A stretch of DNA of 64,000 nucleotides, from positions 186,001-250,000 of the forward strand of contig NZ_PUEJ01000008.1 of NCBI RefSeq assembly GCF_002982075.1. Reading direction: 5' to 3'. The position numbers were made by a program, and so were the translations under genes. The stretch comes from Labrys okinawensis (GTDB lineage: Bacteria; Pseudomonadota; Alphaproteobacteria; Rhizobiales; Labraceae). Position 1 is the first letter of the stretch, and each line of letters begins with the position of its first letter. This document shows positions 25,439-33,622 of the stretch, one piece after another. Under the pieces are notes generated by a model that worked only from the letters and a program-made list of their open reading frames with translations, did no database searches and had not been told where the DNA came from.

Positions 25439-26518
25439 GTGCCGACTGACCTGACCAATCCCGCCCCGCGCCGTTCCTCCCGCCGCATCTATCTGCCGAC
25501 CATCCTCTTCGCCCTGGTCGCGATCGCCTGGTCGGGCTTCTGGTGGTATGCCTCCACCCGGCTCGAAGCCGAGTGGAACCGCTTTGTGAGCAAGCAGGCC
25601 GAGCTCGGACGCCAGATCAAATGCGGCGAGCAGACCATCGCCGGCTATCCGTTCCGCCTGGAAATGCATTGTGGCCAGGCGACGGTGGAGAGCCTCAGGG
25701 GAGGGCGTCCCTTCAGTGCTGCACTCGCCGAGGTGAATGCGGTGGCCCAGGTGTATCAGCCCAACAAGGTTCTGCTCCAGGCCAAGGGACCGGTGACACT
25801 GGTCGACAAGAGCGATGCCGGCGCGACCCTGACCGCCGATTGGAAGAGCGCCGAGGCGAGCATGTCGATCTGGACCTCCGGGCCCCAGAACGCCGCGGTG
25901 GTGATCAAGGGCCTCAGCGGCAACGTCAAGCGCGGCGACCAGGCGGTCAATCTGGTCGAGGAGGGCAATGTCGAGATCCATATCCGCCTCGCCGAGGGTA
26001 CCAATGCCGCGCCGGGTGCCTATGATCTCGCCGCCGATGTCGATGCCAAGGCGGTCGCGCCGCTGGATGATTTCCTTGGCTCTCCCTCGCCGATGAAAGC
26101 CACCTTTCGCGGGCTGATCACCAAGATCGACCTCAGGCCCATGCCGATGCCGGAGCGCCTGCGCGACTGGGCTGCCGCCGGCGGAGCGCTGAGCATCAGC
26201 CAGGCCCAGGTCGAGCGCGGTCCGAGCATCGTCAAGGCAACCGGCACGATCGGGCTGGAAACCAGCGGCTTTCCCTCCGGCGAGCTGACGGTGGCCCTCG
26301 CCGGCGTGCCGGAGCTTGCCCAGACGCTCAAGCAATCGGGCCGCGTGCCGGACATGGTGGCGACGACCCTCACCGTCGGCCTGCCGGTCCTCGGCAAACC
26401 CAGCAATATCGATGGCAAGGCGGCGGTCGAAGTGCCGCTGACCATCGCAGACGGCAAGGTCCGCGCCGGCGCCTTCCTGCCCGGCCTCAAGCTGCCGCGC
26501 CTGTTCCTGCCGGAATAG
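25439..26518 (+). CDS. DUF2125 family protein, membrane-anchored and mostly periplasmic
   Basis: A 359-residue protein with one N-terminal helix (IYLPTILFALVAIAWSGFWWY) and a large outer domain. The sequence KCGEQTIAGYPFRLEMHCGQ with paired Cys and the repeated beta-rich stretches match DUF2125, a family found in alphaproteobacteria with no known function. GTG 25439 is used; there is no good ribosome site because a dispersed repeat ends 12 bases upstream. The next gene (26615) follows in the same direction after about 100 bases. I cannot assign a function. Confidence 0.82.
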   Translation: MPTDLTNPAPRRSSRRIYLPTILFALVAIAWSGFWWYASTRLEAEWNRFVSKQAELGRQIKCGEQTIAGYPFRLEMHCGQATVESLRGGRPFSAALAEVNAVAQVYQPNKVLLQAKGPVTLVDKSDAGATLTADWKSAEASMSIWTSGPQNAAVVIKGLSGNVKRGDQAVNLVEEGNVEIHIRLAEGTNAAPGAYDLAADVDAKAVAPLDDFLGSPSPMKATFRGLITKIDLRPMPMPERLRDWAAAGGALSISQAQVERGPSIVKATGTIGLETSGFPSGELTVALAGVPELAQTLKQSGRVPDMVATTLTVGLPVLGKPSNIDGKAAVEVPLTIADGKVRAGAFLPGLKLPRLFLPE

Positions 26519-26614
26519 AGGCGAAGGCGCGCCGCGACAACCGATCCCCCTCTTGGGTTGAACGACGGGCGCGCAGCTTTATGCTGCGCGCAACAAACCA
26601 TTAGGGGGAATCAC

Positions 26615-27397
26615 ATGCTCCGCGCGCTTCTCGTCTGTCTCAGCCTGCTGTGCCTTGCCCCTTCAGCCATTGCCAAGGACATGGCGTCGGTTCGCGGGCT
26701 CGATGCCGTGCTGGCGTCCGGCGTGCTCCGGGTAGGATCCACCGGCGACTACCGTCCCTTCAGCTACAAGGATCCCGCCAGCGGCGAGTTCTCCGGCTTC
26801 GACATCGACCAGGCCAAGAGCCTTGCCGAGACACTCGGCGTGAAGCTCGAGATCGTGCCGACGACCTGGTCCAGCCTGTCGGCCGATTTCGAGGCCGGCA
26901 AGTTCGACGTCGCGATGGGCGGCGTGTCGGTGACTTTCGACCGGCAGAAGAAGGGCCTGTTCTCCAGCCCCTATATGCGCGAGGGCAAGACGCCGATCGC
27001 CCGCTGCGCCGACAAGGGCAAGTTCGAGACGCTTCAGGATATCGACAAGCCCGAGGTGACGGTCGTCGCCAATCCGGGCGGCACCAACGAGAAGTTCGCC
27101 CGCGCCAGCCTGAAGCAGGCCAAGATCGTGATCTTTCCCGACAACACCAAGATCTTCGACGAGGTGGCGGCCGGCCGGGCCGATCTGATGATGACGGATG
27201 CTTCCGAAACCCTCTATCAGGAAAAGCTGCACCCCGGCGTTCTATGCGCCGTGCATCCCGACAAGCCCTTCAATTTCGCGGAGAAGGCCTATTGGCTGCA
27301 GCGCGACATCGGCCTGAAGGACTTTGTCGACCAGTGGCTGCACCAGTCGATCGAGACGGGGGCCTATCAGAAGATCTACGACAAGTGGTTCAAGTAG
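26615..27397 (+). CDS. Periplasmic cyclohexadienyl-dehydratase-like (PheC-like) protein
   Basis: A 260-residue exported protein of the SBP_bac_3 fold. Signal peptide MLRALLVCLSLLCLAPSAIA. The mature part follows PheC of Pseudomonas closely as I recall it: GVLRVGSTGDYRPFSYKDP, VVANPGGTNEKFARASLKQA, ADLMMTDASETLYQ, HPGVLCAVHPDKPFNFAEKA and DFVDQWLHQ. PheC turns prephenate or arogenate into phenylpyruvate or phenylalanine in the periplasm, so an enzyme is more likely than a plain amino acid receptor; the GTNEKFA segment, thought to bear the catalytic Glu, is intact. ATG 26615 has AGGGGGA before it. No ABC permease genes are adjacent, which also argues for an enzyme. Confidence 0.78.
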   Translation: MLRALLVCLSLLCLAPSAIAKDMASVRGLDAVLASGVLRVGSTGDYRPFSYKDPASGEFSGFDIDQAKSLAETLGVKLEIVPTTWSSLSADFEAGKFDVAMGGVSVTFDRQKKGLFSSPYMREGKTPIARCADKGKFETLQDIDKPEVTVVANPGGTNEKFARASLKQAKIVIFPDNTKIFDEVAAGRADLMMTDASETLYQEKLHPGVLCAVHPDKPFNFAEKAYWLQRDIGLKDFVDQWLHQSIETGAYQKIYDKWFK

Positions 27398-27441
27398 CGC
27401 CGTGCCGGACAGTGTCTGACGTATGCCGGTAAAGGGGGGGG

Positions 27442-27485
27442 CTGTCATTCCCGGCGCCGCCGCAGGCGGCGCGAAGGGGATGGCA
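27442..27485. repeat. REP-like hairpin between convergent genes
   Basis: GCGCCGCC-GCA-GGCGGCGC (27454-27472) sits inside a looser palindrome with CTGTCATTCCC on one side and GGGGATGGCAG on the other. It lies between the convergent PheC-like and arginase-like genes and could end both transcripts, but has no T tract. The TCATTCCC word resembles REP elements of this order. Confidence 0.5.
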
Positions 27486-27531
27486 GGGCAGTCCTTCTGC
27501 GGCCGGGTATGAGCCGATAGGCCGGATCGAG

Positions 27532-28347
27532 TTACCGTGCCAGGATCGGCGCCAGGGCATCGAGCAGCGGGTCTGGAGAAAAGGCTTCTCCTCCCGCTTC
27601 CCAGGCATATTGGAACTCGGCGATCTCGACGCCGACGAAGGCCTGCTCGGCGATCACCTCGCAGCAGGCACGGAGATCGGCGAGCGACAGGCCGCCTTCG
27701 CAGGCGTAATCGGTCGGAACGACGCCCGGATTCAGCACGTCGCAATCCAGATGCACATAGACCGGGCGGCCGGCAATCGCCTTGCGCAATTCGGCGGCCA
27801 GGTCGCCCCGTGCCTCGACGAGCGGAATGCCGCGCCTGTCGATCAAATCCTGCTCGAAGGGGTCGAGATCGCGCTGGCCCACGAGAACGAGCTGGTCGAG
27901 GCTCAGGCCTGCTCCCAGGCCGGAGTTCCACAGTCCGGCAGGACCGGAAATGGCCAGACCGCCGAGAAAGCCCGACGTCGAGGCTTCCGGCGTGTTCAGA
28001 TCGCCATGAGCGTCGAACCAGACGATGCAGGCATCCGGACGGTGCCTAGCGACGGCCGGCAACGTCGCCAGCGAGACCGCACAGCGGCTGGTGGCCGCAA
28101 TGGAAACGGCCCCGCTCGCCAGCACCTCATCGAAGCGGGCCTGCAGCTGCCTGAGCGCCGGCAGGGCCACGTCCAATTCCTCGCGCCAGCCTGCATTCAG
28201 CGCAGGCTCCGGCGTGCCGACCACGAAAGGTGCGATGCCCGTCCGCCGTGCCAGCGCCTCGCCGATCGCCCGGGCGCCCGGCATGGCCAGATCGTTGTGA
28301 TCGCCGGCCCGGCCTTGAAATACCGTATATGCAAACTGTCTGGTCAC
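27532..28347 (-). CDS. Arginase/ureohydrolase family protein with altered first metal motif
   Basis: A 271-residue member of the arginase-agmatinase-formiminoglutamase superfamily. The second metal motif is perfect (IVWFDAHGDLNTPE, with the Asp-His-Asp ligands) and so is the third (VYVHLDCDVLNPG). The first, normally GGDHS or GGDCS, reads TSRCAVSL here, so only a Cys could serve as the first Mn ligand. Whether it is a ureohydrolase at all is therefore open. GTG 28347 shares its G with the end of the TAG of the septation protein gene (TAGTG), so it is the third gene of the ftsY-yciB unit. Its substrate is not revealed by neighbours. Confidence 0.82.
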   Translation of the reverse strand: MTRQFAYTVFQGRAGDHNDLAMPGARAIGEALARRTGIAPFVVGTPEPALNAGWREELDVALPALRQLQARFDEVLASGAVSIAATSRCAVSLATLPAVARHRPDACIVWFDAHGDLNTPEASTSGFLGGLAISGPAGLWNSGLGAGLSLDQLVLVGQRDLDPFEQDLIDRRGIPLVEARGDLAAELRKAIAGRPVYVHLDCDVLNPGVVPTDYACEGGLSLADLRACCEVIAEQAFVGVEIAEFQYAWEAGGEAFSPDPLLDALAPILAR

Positions 28348-29018
28348 TAGCTGCCCTCCTGGGCGTTGCCGTCCGGGCTGTCCGGCTTTACCTCGTATTT
28401 CATCAGGATCGGCACCTGGGTGGCGGCGAAGATCAGGGTGATTGGCATGGTGCCGAAGACCTTGAAATTGGTCCAGAAATTATCCGAGAAGTTGCGCCAG
28501 ACGATCTCGTTGAGCACCGCCAGGAACAGGAAGAACAGGCCCCAGTTCAAGGTGAGCTTGCGCCAGCCTTCGGGCTTGAGGTCGAAGGCAGCGTCGAGGA
28601 CGATGCGGATCAGGGGCTTGCCGAAGGCGAGGCCTCCCAGCAGGATCAGGCCGAACAGCGTGTTGACGATGGTCGGCTTGAGCTTGATGAAGGTCTTGTC
28701 CTGCAGCCACAATGTCAGCACGCCGAAGACCAGCACGAAGATGCCGGAGACCAGCGGCATCACCGGGATATGGCGGGTGAGGACGTAGCCGGCGATGAGC
28801 GCGACCAGCGTGGCGGGTATGAAGATGGCCGTGGCGGTGAAGATGTTGCCGCTCGACCCCTCGAACAGGGCCGGCGCCATGAAGCGCTCGACCAGGGGCT
28901 TGAACAATTCCGGCTTGTAGTTGGCGATGAAGAACAGGACCAGCGGTCCCATTTCCAGCACCAGCTTGAGCAGAGGATTGACCTTCTGGCGCGGCTTGGC
29001 GGCGGCTTCAATGCTCAT
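28347..29018 (-). CDS. yciB: Inner membrane septation protein A (YciB/IspZ)
   Basis: A 223-residue inner-membrane protein with five or six predicted helices. It starts with a short basic tail followed by [20 protein letters not shown], the YciB/IspZ signature, and contains [20 protein letters not shown] and [25 protein letters not shown] (split here by family blocks). It is linked to cell-envelope integrity and, in Shigella, septation; the mechanism is not settled. It lies three bases after ftsY and its stop overlaps the next start, so it is the middle gene of an operon. This ftsY-yciB neighbourhood is usual in Rhizobiales. Confidence 0.93.
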   Translation of the reverse strand: MSIEAAAKPRQKVNPLLKLVLEMGPLVLFFIANYKPELFKPLVERFMAPALFEGSSGNIFTATAIFIPATLVALIAGYVLTRHIPVMPLVSGIFVLVFGVLTLWLQDKTFIKLKPTIVNTLFGLILLGGLAFGKPLIRIVLDAAFDLKPEGWRKLTLNWGLFFLFLAVLNEIVWRNFSDNFWTNFKVFGTMPITLIFAATQVPILMKYEVKPDSPDGNAQEGS

Positions 29019-29021
29019 GGC

Positions 29022-30251
29022 TCACTCCATCCCGGCAATGGCGCGGGAGAAGTCCCGGGCGGAGAAGGGCTCGAGATCGTCGATGCCCTCGCCGACTCCG
29101 ATATAATGTACCGGCAGGCCGAATTTGGCGGCCAGCGCCACCAGGATGCCGCCGCGCGCCGTACCATCGAGCTTGGTCATCACCAGGCCCGTGACGCCGG
29201 CCGTCTTGCCGAAGATCTCGGTCTGCGAGATGGCGTTCTGGCCGACGGTGGCGTCGAGCACCAGCAGCACCGCATGCGGTGCGCTCTCGTCGATCTTCCT
29301 GATCACGCGCACCACTTTGGCGAGCTCGTCCATCAGCTGCGCCTTGTTCTGCAGCCGCCCGGCGGTGTCGATCAGGAGCACGTCCGAGCCGTTTTCCTGC
29401 GCGGTCTTGAGTGCGTCGAAGGCCAGGCCCGCGGAATCGGCACCCTGCTCGCGGGCCACGATGGGCGAGTGGGTGCGCTCGGCCCAGACCTTGAGCTGCT
29501 CGATGGCGGCGGCGCGGAAGGTGTCGCCGGCCGCCAGCGTCACTTTGAGGCCGTCGGCGCTGAACTTGGCGGCGAGCTTGCCGATGGTGGTCGTCTTGCC
29601 CGAGCCGTTGACGCCCACCATCAGGAGCACGAAGGGCTTGCGGGAACGATCGATTTCCAGGGGTTTGGCCACCGGCGTAAGGATGGCCTCGACCTCGCTG
29701 GCCAGGACCTGGTGGACTTCCTCCGGCGAGATCTGGCGGTCGAAGCGTCCCTTGCCGATCGCGGCGGCGATGCGGGTGGAGACGTCGACGCCGAGATCGG
29801 CCTGGATCAGCACATCCTCCAGCTCCTCGAGCGTGGTGGCATCGAGCTTGCGCTTGAGCACGATGTCGGTGATGCCGCGGCTGATGGCACTGGAGGAACG
29901 CGACAGGCCGTCGCGCAGGCGGCGCCACCAGGATTTCTTCTCGGCGGGAGCAGGAGCCGGCAGCGGCTCGCTGGCCCGGGGCGCGAGGGTTGGCTCCGGT
30001 GGGGGAGGCGGCGGGGCGGGCGGCTCGGGTTCGGAGGGAACGATCAGCTCGGCCGCGGCCAGGGGCAAAGGCTCGGTCGGGGCCGCGAGCGGCGCCTGCG
30101 CTGGCTCCGCCGCCGCGCCGGATTCCTCGGCGGGGGCCGGCGCCGCCTGTTCGGCTGCTGGCTCGGGCCTGGTTTCGGTCTCGGGCGTCGGGGTGCCTCG
30201 CCCGAACAGCCGTGAAAAGAAGCCGGGCTTTTGCTTTTCGCTCTCAGTCAT
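29022..30251 (-). CDS. ftsY: Signal recognition particle receptor FtsY
   Basis: A 409-residue GTPase that docks SRP-bound ribosomes at the membrane. The N-terminal 110 residues are acidic and Pro/Ala-rich (the membrane-binding A domain). The NG domain holds G1 GVNGSGKTTTIGKLA, G3 DTAGRLQNKAQLMDEL, and G4 TKLDGTARGGI. The helical N domain starts near KKSWWRRLRDGLSRSSSAIS. ATG 30251 was chosen as the normal MTESEKQKPG beginning; the open frame continues into a dispersed palindromic element 20 bases upstream, which therefore lies in the ftsY leader. First gene of an operon with yciB and an arginase-like gene. Confidence 0.96.
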   Translation of the reverse strand: MTESEKQKPGFFSRLFGRGTPTPETETRPEPAAEQAAPAPAEESGAAAEPAQAPLAAPTEPLPLAAAELIVPSEPEPPAPPPPPPEPTLAPRASEPLPAPAPAEKKSWWRRLRDGLSRSSSAISRGITDIVLKRKLDATTLEELEDVLIQADLGVDVSTRIAAAIGKGRFDRQISPEEVHQVLASEVEAILTPVAKPLEIDRSRKPFVLLMVGVNGSGKTTTIGKLAAKFSADGLKVTLAAGDTFRAAAIEQLKVWAERTHSPIVAREQGADSAGLAFDALKTAQENGSDVLLIDTAGRLQNKAQLMDELAKVVRVIRKIDESAPHAVLLVLDATVGQNAISQTEIFGKTAGVTGLVMTKLDGTARGGILVALAAKFGLPVHYIGVGEGIDDLEPFSARDFSRAIAGME

Positions 30252-30270
30252 CGAAACGGTCTGGTTCCCA

Positions 30271-30367
30271 AAAGCGTTTGCGATCAGGCGGAATCGCCGA
30301 GAATCGCAAAGGCGCATCAAAACAAGAAGTTAGAGCAAAATGCGCTCGGTGGTGACGCGTTTTGCTC
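30271..30367. repeat. TAGAGC-family intergenic palindromic element, copy 2
   Basis: About 97 bases, in reverse orientation to copy 1: AAAGCGTTTGCGAT, AGAATCGCAAAGGCGC, then GTTAGAGCAAAATGCGCTC and GACGCGTTTTGCTCC. Both stem-loop modules are recognisable though diverged. It ends 20 bases upstream of the ftsY start codon. Confidence 0.78.
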
Positions 30368-30451
30368 CTGGCGGCAAGCCTGCCACCGAAAAATGGTCGC
30401 ATGTTGAAGGAACCTCTAGCCGACAATGCCCGATCACGATAGCGCTAAGCG

Positions 30452-31207
30452 ATGATATCGCTCGATTTGACCACGCGGCTGATCCACCGCGACGCCCTCA
30501 TCCTGATCCTCGACAAGCCCGCCGGCCTGCCCGTGCATGCCGGACCGAAGGGCGGGCCCAATCTCACGGCCATGCTGGAGCAGTTGCGCTTCGGCCTGCC
30601 CCGCAATCCTGAACTGGCGCATCGGCTCGACAAGGATACGTCCGGCTGCCTGGTGCTCGGGCGGCATGCCCGACCGCTGCGCACCCTCAACGACCTCTTT
30701 GCAAAGGGCGGTGTCGAGAAGACCTATTGGGCCGTGGTCGAGGGCGGCCCGGCTGGGGAAAGCGGCCTGATCGACATGCCGATCGCCCGCCGTTCGCCCG
30801 AGCGCGGCTGGTGGATGAAGCCCGCCGAGGACGGGCTGCCGGCCCAGACCGATTTCCGCGTGCTCGGCCGGACCGGGGATCATACCTGGCTGGAGCTGAA
30901 GCCGCGTACCGGCCGCACCCATCAGCTGCGCCTGCATTGCGCAGCTTCCGGCTTTCCGATCGTCGGCGATCCGATCTATGGCAGTGCGCCGCGCGAAGGC
31001 GGCCCGGTGCTGCATCTGCATGCCCGCGGCGTGAGCGTGCCGATCCTGCCCAAGAAGCCCGCCGTCACGGCCGAGGCATCGCCCCCGGACCATATGGGCG
31101 AGCATCTCGCGGCGCTCGGCTATCAGGGACCTGTCAGCCCGACGCCGCCGGAGCTGGTGCGGCCTGCGGCCGAGCCGGTCCGCCGCCGAGGGCTCAGGCC
31201 GAAATAA
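30452..31207 (+). CDS. RluA-family RNA pseudouridine synthase
   Basis: A 251-residue enzyme converting uridine to pseudouridine in RNA. The catalytic motif is HRLDKDTSGCLVLGRH, with the Asp of RLDKDTSG as nucleophile. LILDKPAGLPVHAGP precedes it and LKPRTGRTHQLRLHCAASGF with IVGDPIYG follows, the full RluA set. There is no N-terminal S4 domain, so it belongs to the short, RluA/RluE-like forms; the target site cannot be predicted. The last 25 residues are Pro/Arg-rich. It is divergent from ftsY and convergent with the first of two LysR genes. Confidence 0.92.
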   Translation: MISLDLTTRLIHRDALILILDKPAGLPVHAGPKGGPNLTAMLEQLRFGLPRNPELAHRLDKDTSGCLVLGRHARPLRTLNDLFAKGGVEKTYWAVVEGGPAGESGLIDMPIARRSPERGWWMKPAEDGLPAQTDFRVLGRTGDHTWLELKPRTGRTHQLRLHCAASGFPIVGDPIYGSAPREGGPVLHLHARGVSVPILPKKPAVTAEASPPDHMGEHLAALGYQGPVSPTPPELVRPAAEPVRRRGLRPK

Positions 31208-31255
31208 GCGCGACAAGCCCCTGCAGCGCAGGGGAGACGGCTGATCGCGCCGGCA

Positions 31256-32137
31256 TTACCCGCTCGCCAACTCCGCCAGGATCCAGTCACGGAAGGCGCG
31301 GATCTTGGGCTGGTTGCGGCGCGTTTCGGGATAGACGAGATGGAAGGCTCGGTCGCTCGGCATCACCAGATCGAAAGGCTGGATCAGGCGCCCGGCGGCG
31401 AGATCGTCGTCATAGAGGGCGGTCGACAGGATGGCGGCGCCCTGTCCGGCCTTGGCTGCCGCGTTGATCACCGCCTGGCTGCTGAGATTGTAGACGAGCT
31501 TGGGCATCTCATAGTTGACGCCAGCTGCCTTGAACCATTCGCGCCACCAATAATCGCCGGGGTCGAGAAGAGGGATGCGCAGGAGATCGGCCGGCGTGTA
31601 ATGCGGGCCGAGACGAGCGACGAGATCGCGGCTGAGCATTGGCGTGTAGTCCCCCGCGAGCAGGCGGTGGGCCTGCAGGCCGGGCCAGTCTCCGGTGCCG
31701 AAGAAGATGGCGAGATCGGTTTCCTCGCGGGTGAAGTCGATGGCACGGTCGGTCGCGTCGATGCGCACTGCCAGCGCGGGATGGGCGAGCTGGAAAGCGC
31801 CGATGTGGCGGGCGAGCCAGCTGGTGGCGAAACTCACCTTGGCGCAGACGGTGAGCACGCCTTCGATGCCGCCGCGCGCCGCCGCATAGGCCTCGGCCAT
31901 CAGGGCGAAGGCGTCCGTAATCGCGGGCGCCAGACGCTGGCCGGCCGCGCTGAGTTCGATCTGGCGCGGCTTGCGCAGGAAGAGCGGGCCGCCGAAGCGC
32001 TCCTCGAGGAGCTTGATCTGATAGGAGACGGCAGCCTGGGTCATGCCGAGTTCGGCCGCGGCGCGGGTGAAGCTGAGATGCCGCGCCACGGCCTCGAAGA
32101 CCCGGATGGCGGCCAGTGGCGGCAGCGCAGTGCTCAC
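31256..32137 (-). CDS. GcvA-like LysR regulator, copy A of a duplicated module
   Basis: A 293-residue LysR protein of the GcvA group. HTH: LAAIRVFEAVARHLSFTRAA, ELGMTQAAVSYQIKLLEERF, GGPLFLRKPRQIELSAAGQR. The effector domain includes AVRIDATDRAIDFTREETDL and WREWFKAAG, also GcvA-like. It is read away from a DUF1127 gene (32259). The same pair recurs 1.3 kb further on, and the two LysR proteins are alike from end to end (PPL.AIRVFEAVARH.SFTRAA through YPE.RRN.PKIR.FRDWIL), so this is a tandem duplication. Likely controls itself and its DUF1127 partner. Confidence 0.92.
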   Translation of the reverse strand: MSTALPPLAAIRVFEAVARHLSFTRAAAELGMTQAAVSYQIKLLEERFGGPLFLRKPRQIELSAAGQRLAPAITDAFALMAEAYAAARGGIEGVLTVCAKVSFATSWLARHIGAFQLAHPALAVRIDATDRAIDFTREETDLAIFFGTGDWPGLQAHRLLAGDYTPMLSRDLVARLGPHYTPADLLRIPLLDPGDYWWREWFKAAGVNYEMPKLVYNLSSQAVINAAAKAGQGAAILSTALYDDDLAAGRLIQPFDLVMPSDRAFHLVYPETRRNQPKIRAFRDWILAELASG

Positions 32138-32151
32138 GATGCATCAGCTCT

Positions 32152-32179
32152 CTTTATGGGTACTGCTCGAGCTTCAATT
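32152..32179. promoter_or_regulatory. Shared LysR/DUF1127 promoter motif, copy A
   Basis: CTTTATGG (32152-32159), seven bases, then TCGAGCTTCAATT (32167-32179), located 14 bases upstream of the LysR start. The same two words with the same 7-base gap occur in the other copy (33526-33553), at nearly the same distance from its LysR start. Surrounding bases differ, so selection on a binding site is likely. Confidence 0.65.
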
Positions 32180-32258
32180 CGTCAGTAGCCGAGATTCATG
32201 AAAAATCTGCGGATGAAACGGCCAGAATGGGGGCCGATCCGGAGATTTAGCCGTGATA

Positions 32259-32477
32259 ATGGCGTGGATTGGACGTATAGGGCAAGCTTATTCATACAAG
32301 GCCGATATGGTGCATCGCGAACCGCAGCCGGCCAGTCGACCGGCTCTGCCGAAGGAGGCGCTGCGCGAACTCTCCGATCATCTGTTGCGCGACATCGGCG
32401 CTATCGACGGCCACTCGGTGAAGGATCGGCCCCAGCCGGCCGCCAGCGCCCGCGATCTGATCGACCGCTATCGATAG
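32259..32477 (+). CDS. DUF1127 small protein, copy A
   Basis: A 72-residue protein. The C-terminal half LRELSDHLLRDIGAIDGHSV is the DUF1127 motif (LxxLxDxxLxDIGIxR type), and it ends SARDLIDRYR, identical to copy B. Small DUF1127 proteins bind RNA or regulators and influence phosphate and carbon metabolism and small-RNA turnover in Agrobacterium and Rhodobacter. The N-terminus is uncertain (GTG 32253 is also possible; no good ribosome site). It faces the LysR gene at 31256. Confidence 0.75.
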   Translation: MAWIGRIGQAYSYKADMVHREPQPASRPALPKEALRELSDHLLRDIGAIDGHSVKDRPQPAASARDLIDRYR

Positions 32478-32513
32478 AGAAGGACGAGGAAGGAACGCAG
32501 GTTCCGGATCGTC

Positions 32514-33512
32514 TTATGACGCCATGGCCTCTTCGCCCCTGTTGCCGATGCCGGCGGTTCTGCCGACCTCCTCCAGGATCCAGTCGCGGAAGACGCGGAT
32601 CTTCGGCAGGTTACGGCGGGCTTCGGGATAGACGAGATAGAAGGCATGTTCGCCGGCGACCTGATGGAAGGGCTGGATCAGCCGCCCTTCCGCCAGGTCC
32701 TGGGCCCAGAGGGCGCAGGAGAGGATGGCGACGCCCTGGCCGTCCAGCGCGGCGGTTCCCACAAAGGCCTGCGAGCCGATGCAGGGGATTTCCACGGGAC
32801 CGCGATGGATGCTGCCGAAGCGATCCTGCCCGCGCGTGATCGCCGGCAAGGCCTGCGCTTCGCCGCGTGCAGGACCTCTGGGACGGCGGGCGACCTTGAC
32901 GAGATCGAACCAGTCGTCCCACCAGATGTCGCCGGGATCGAGCAGGGGCAGGCGCAGGAGATCGGCAGGCTGCTTCACGCCGCCGATCGTGGCTGCGAGC
33001 TTCGGGCTGAGCATGGGCGAGTATTCGCCCGAAAGCAGGCGATGGCTGCACAGGCCCGGCCAGTTCCCGTCGCCATGGCGGATGGCGAGATCGATGTCGC
33101 TGCGCGCAAAGTCGACCGCCTGATTGGTGGCGTCGATCCGCACGGCCAGAGAAGGGTAGCGGATCTGGAAGGCACCGACATGACGGGCCAGCCAGGTCGT
33201 GGCGAAGGTGATTGAGGCCGTGACGGTGAGCACGCCCTCCGCATCGCCGCGGGCGGAGGCATAGGCCTGGGCAAGCAGGGAGAAGGCTTCGCTCACCGAC
33301 GGCGCAAGGCGCTGGCCGGCTTCGGTCAGCTCGACCTGCTTCGGGCGGCGCAGGAACAGCGGGCCGCCGAAACGCTCTTCGAGCAGTTTGATCTGATAGG
33401 AGACGGCGGCCTGGGTCATGCCGAGTTCGTTGGCAGCACGCGTAAAACTCTGGTGCCGCGCCACGGCTTCGAACACCCGGATGGCCGTGAGGGGAGGGAG
33501 CGGAAGCGTCAT
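32514..33512 (-). CDS. GcvA-like LysR regulator, copy B of a duplicated module
   Basis: A 332-residue paralogue of the LysR at 31256. HTH and most of the effector domain match closely (ARHQSFTRAANELGMTQAAV; GGPLFLRRPKQVELTEAGQR). Around residues 205-240 there is an extra stretch (KVARRPRGPARGEAQALPAI and onward to about RGPVEIPC) not seen in copy A, and the C-terminus has an added tail (GRTAGIGNRGEEAMAS). So the effector pocket has probably diverged. It faces its own DUF1127 gene (33623), with the conserved promoter motif between. Its stop is 36 bases from the end of the first DUF1127 gene. Confidence 0.9.
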   Translation of the reverse strand: MTLPLPPLTAIRVFEAVARHQSFTRAANELGMTQAAVSYQIKLLEERFGGPLFLRRPKQVELTEAGQRLAPSVSEAFSLLAQAYASARGDAEGVLTVTASITFATTWLARHVGAFQIRYPSLAVRIDATNQAVDFARSDIDLAIRHGDGNWPGLCSHRLLSGEYSPMLSPKLAATIGGVKQPADLLRLPLLDPGDIWWDDWFDLVKVARRPRGPARGEAQALPAITRGQDRFGSIHRGPVEIPCIGSQAFVGTAALDGQGVAILSCALWAQDLAEGRLIQPFHQVAGEHAFYLVYPEARRNLPKIRVFRDWILEEVGRTAGIGNRGEEAMAS

Positions 33513-33525
33513 TGCGATAAGCCTG

Positions 33526-33553
33526 CTTTATGGCTCCAAATCGAGCTTCAATT
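33526..33553. promoter_or_regulatory. Shared LysR/DUF1127 promoter motif, copy B
   Basis: CTTTATGG (33526-33533), seven bases, then TCGAGCTTCAATT (33541-33553), 13 bases upstream of the LysR start at 33512. Both words and the spacer length equal those of copy A at 32152-32179. Confidence 0.65.
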
Positions 33554-33622
33554 AGCCACATCCGGCGGGAAATGGGAATATCCCTGGCAAATATTACCAA
33601 TTGTCGCTCAGGAGATTTGGCC

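Noticed and set aside
25261-25449. 62-codon open frame before DUF2125
   Set aside because: It is made of the tandem 11-mers and the palindromic element and overlaps the DUF2125 start.
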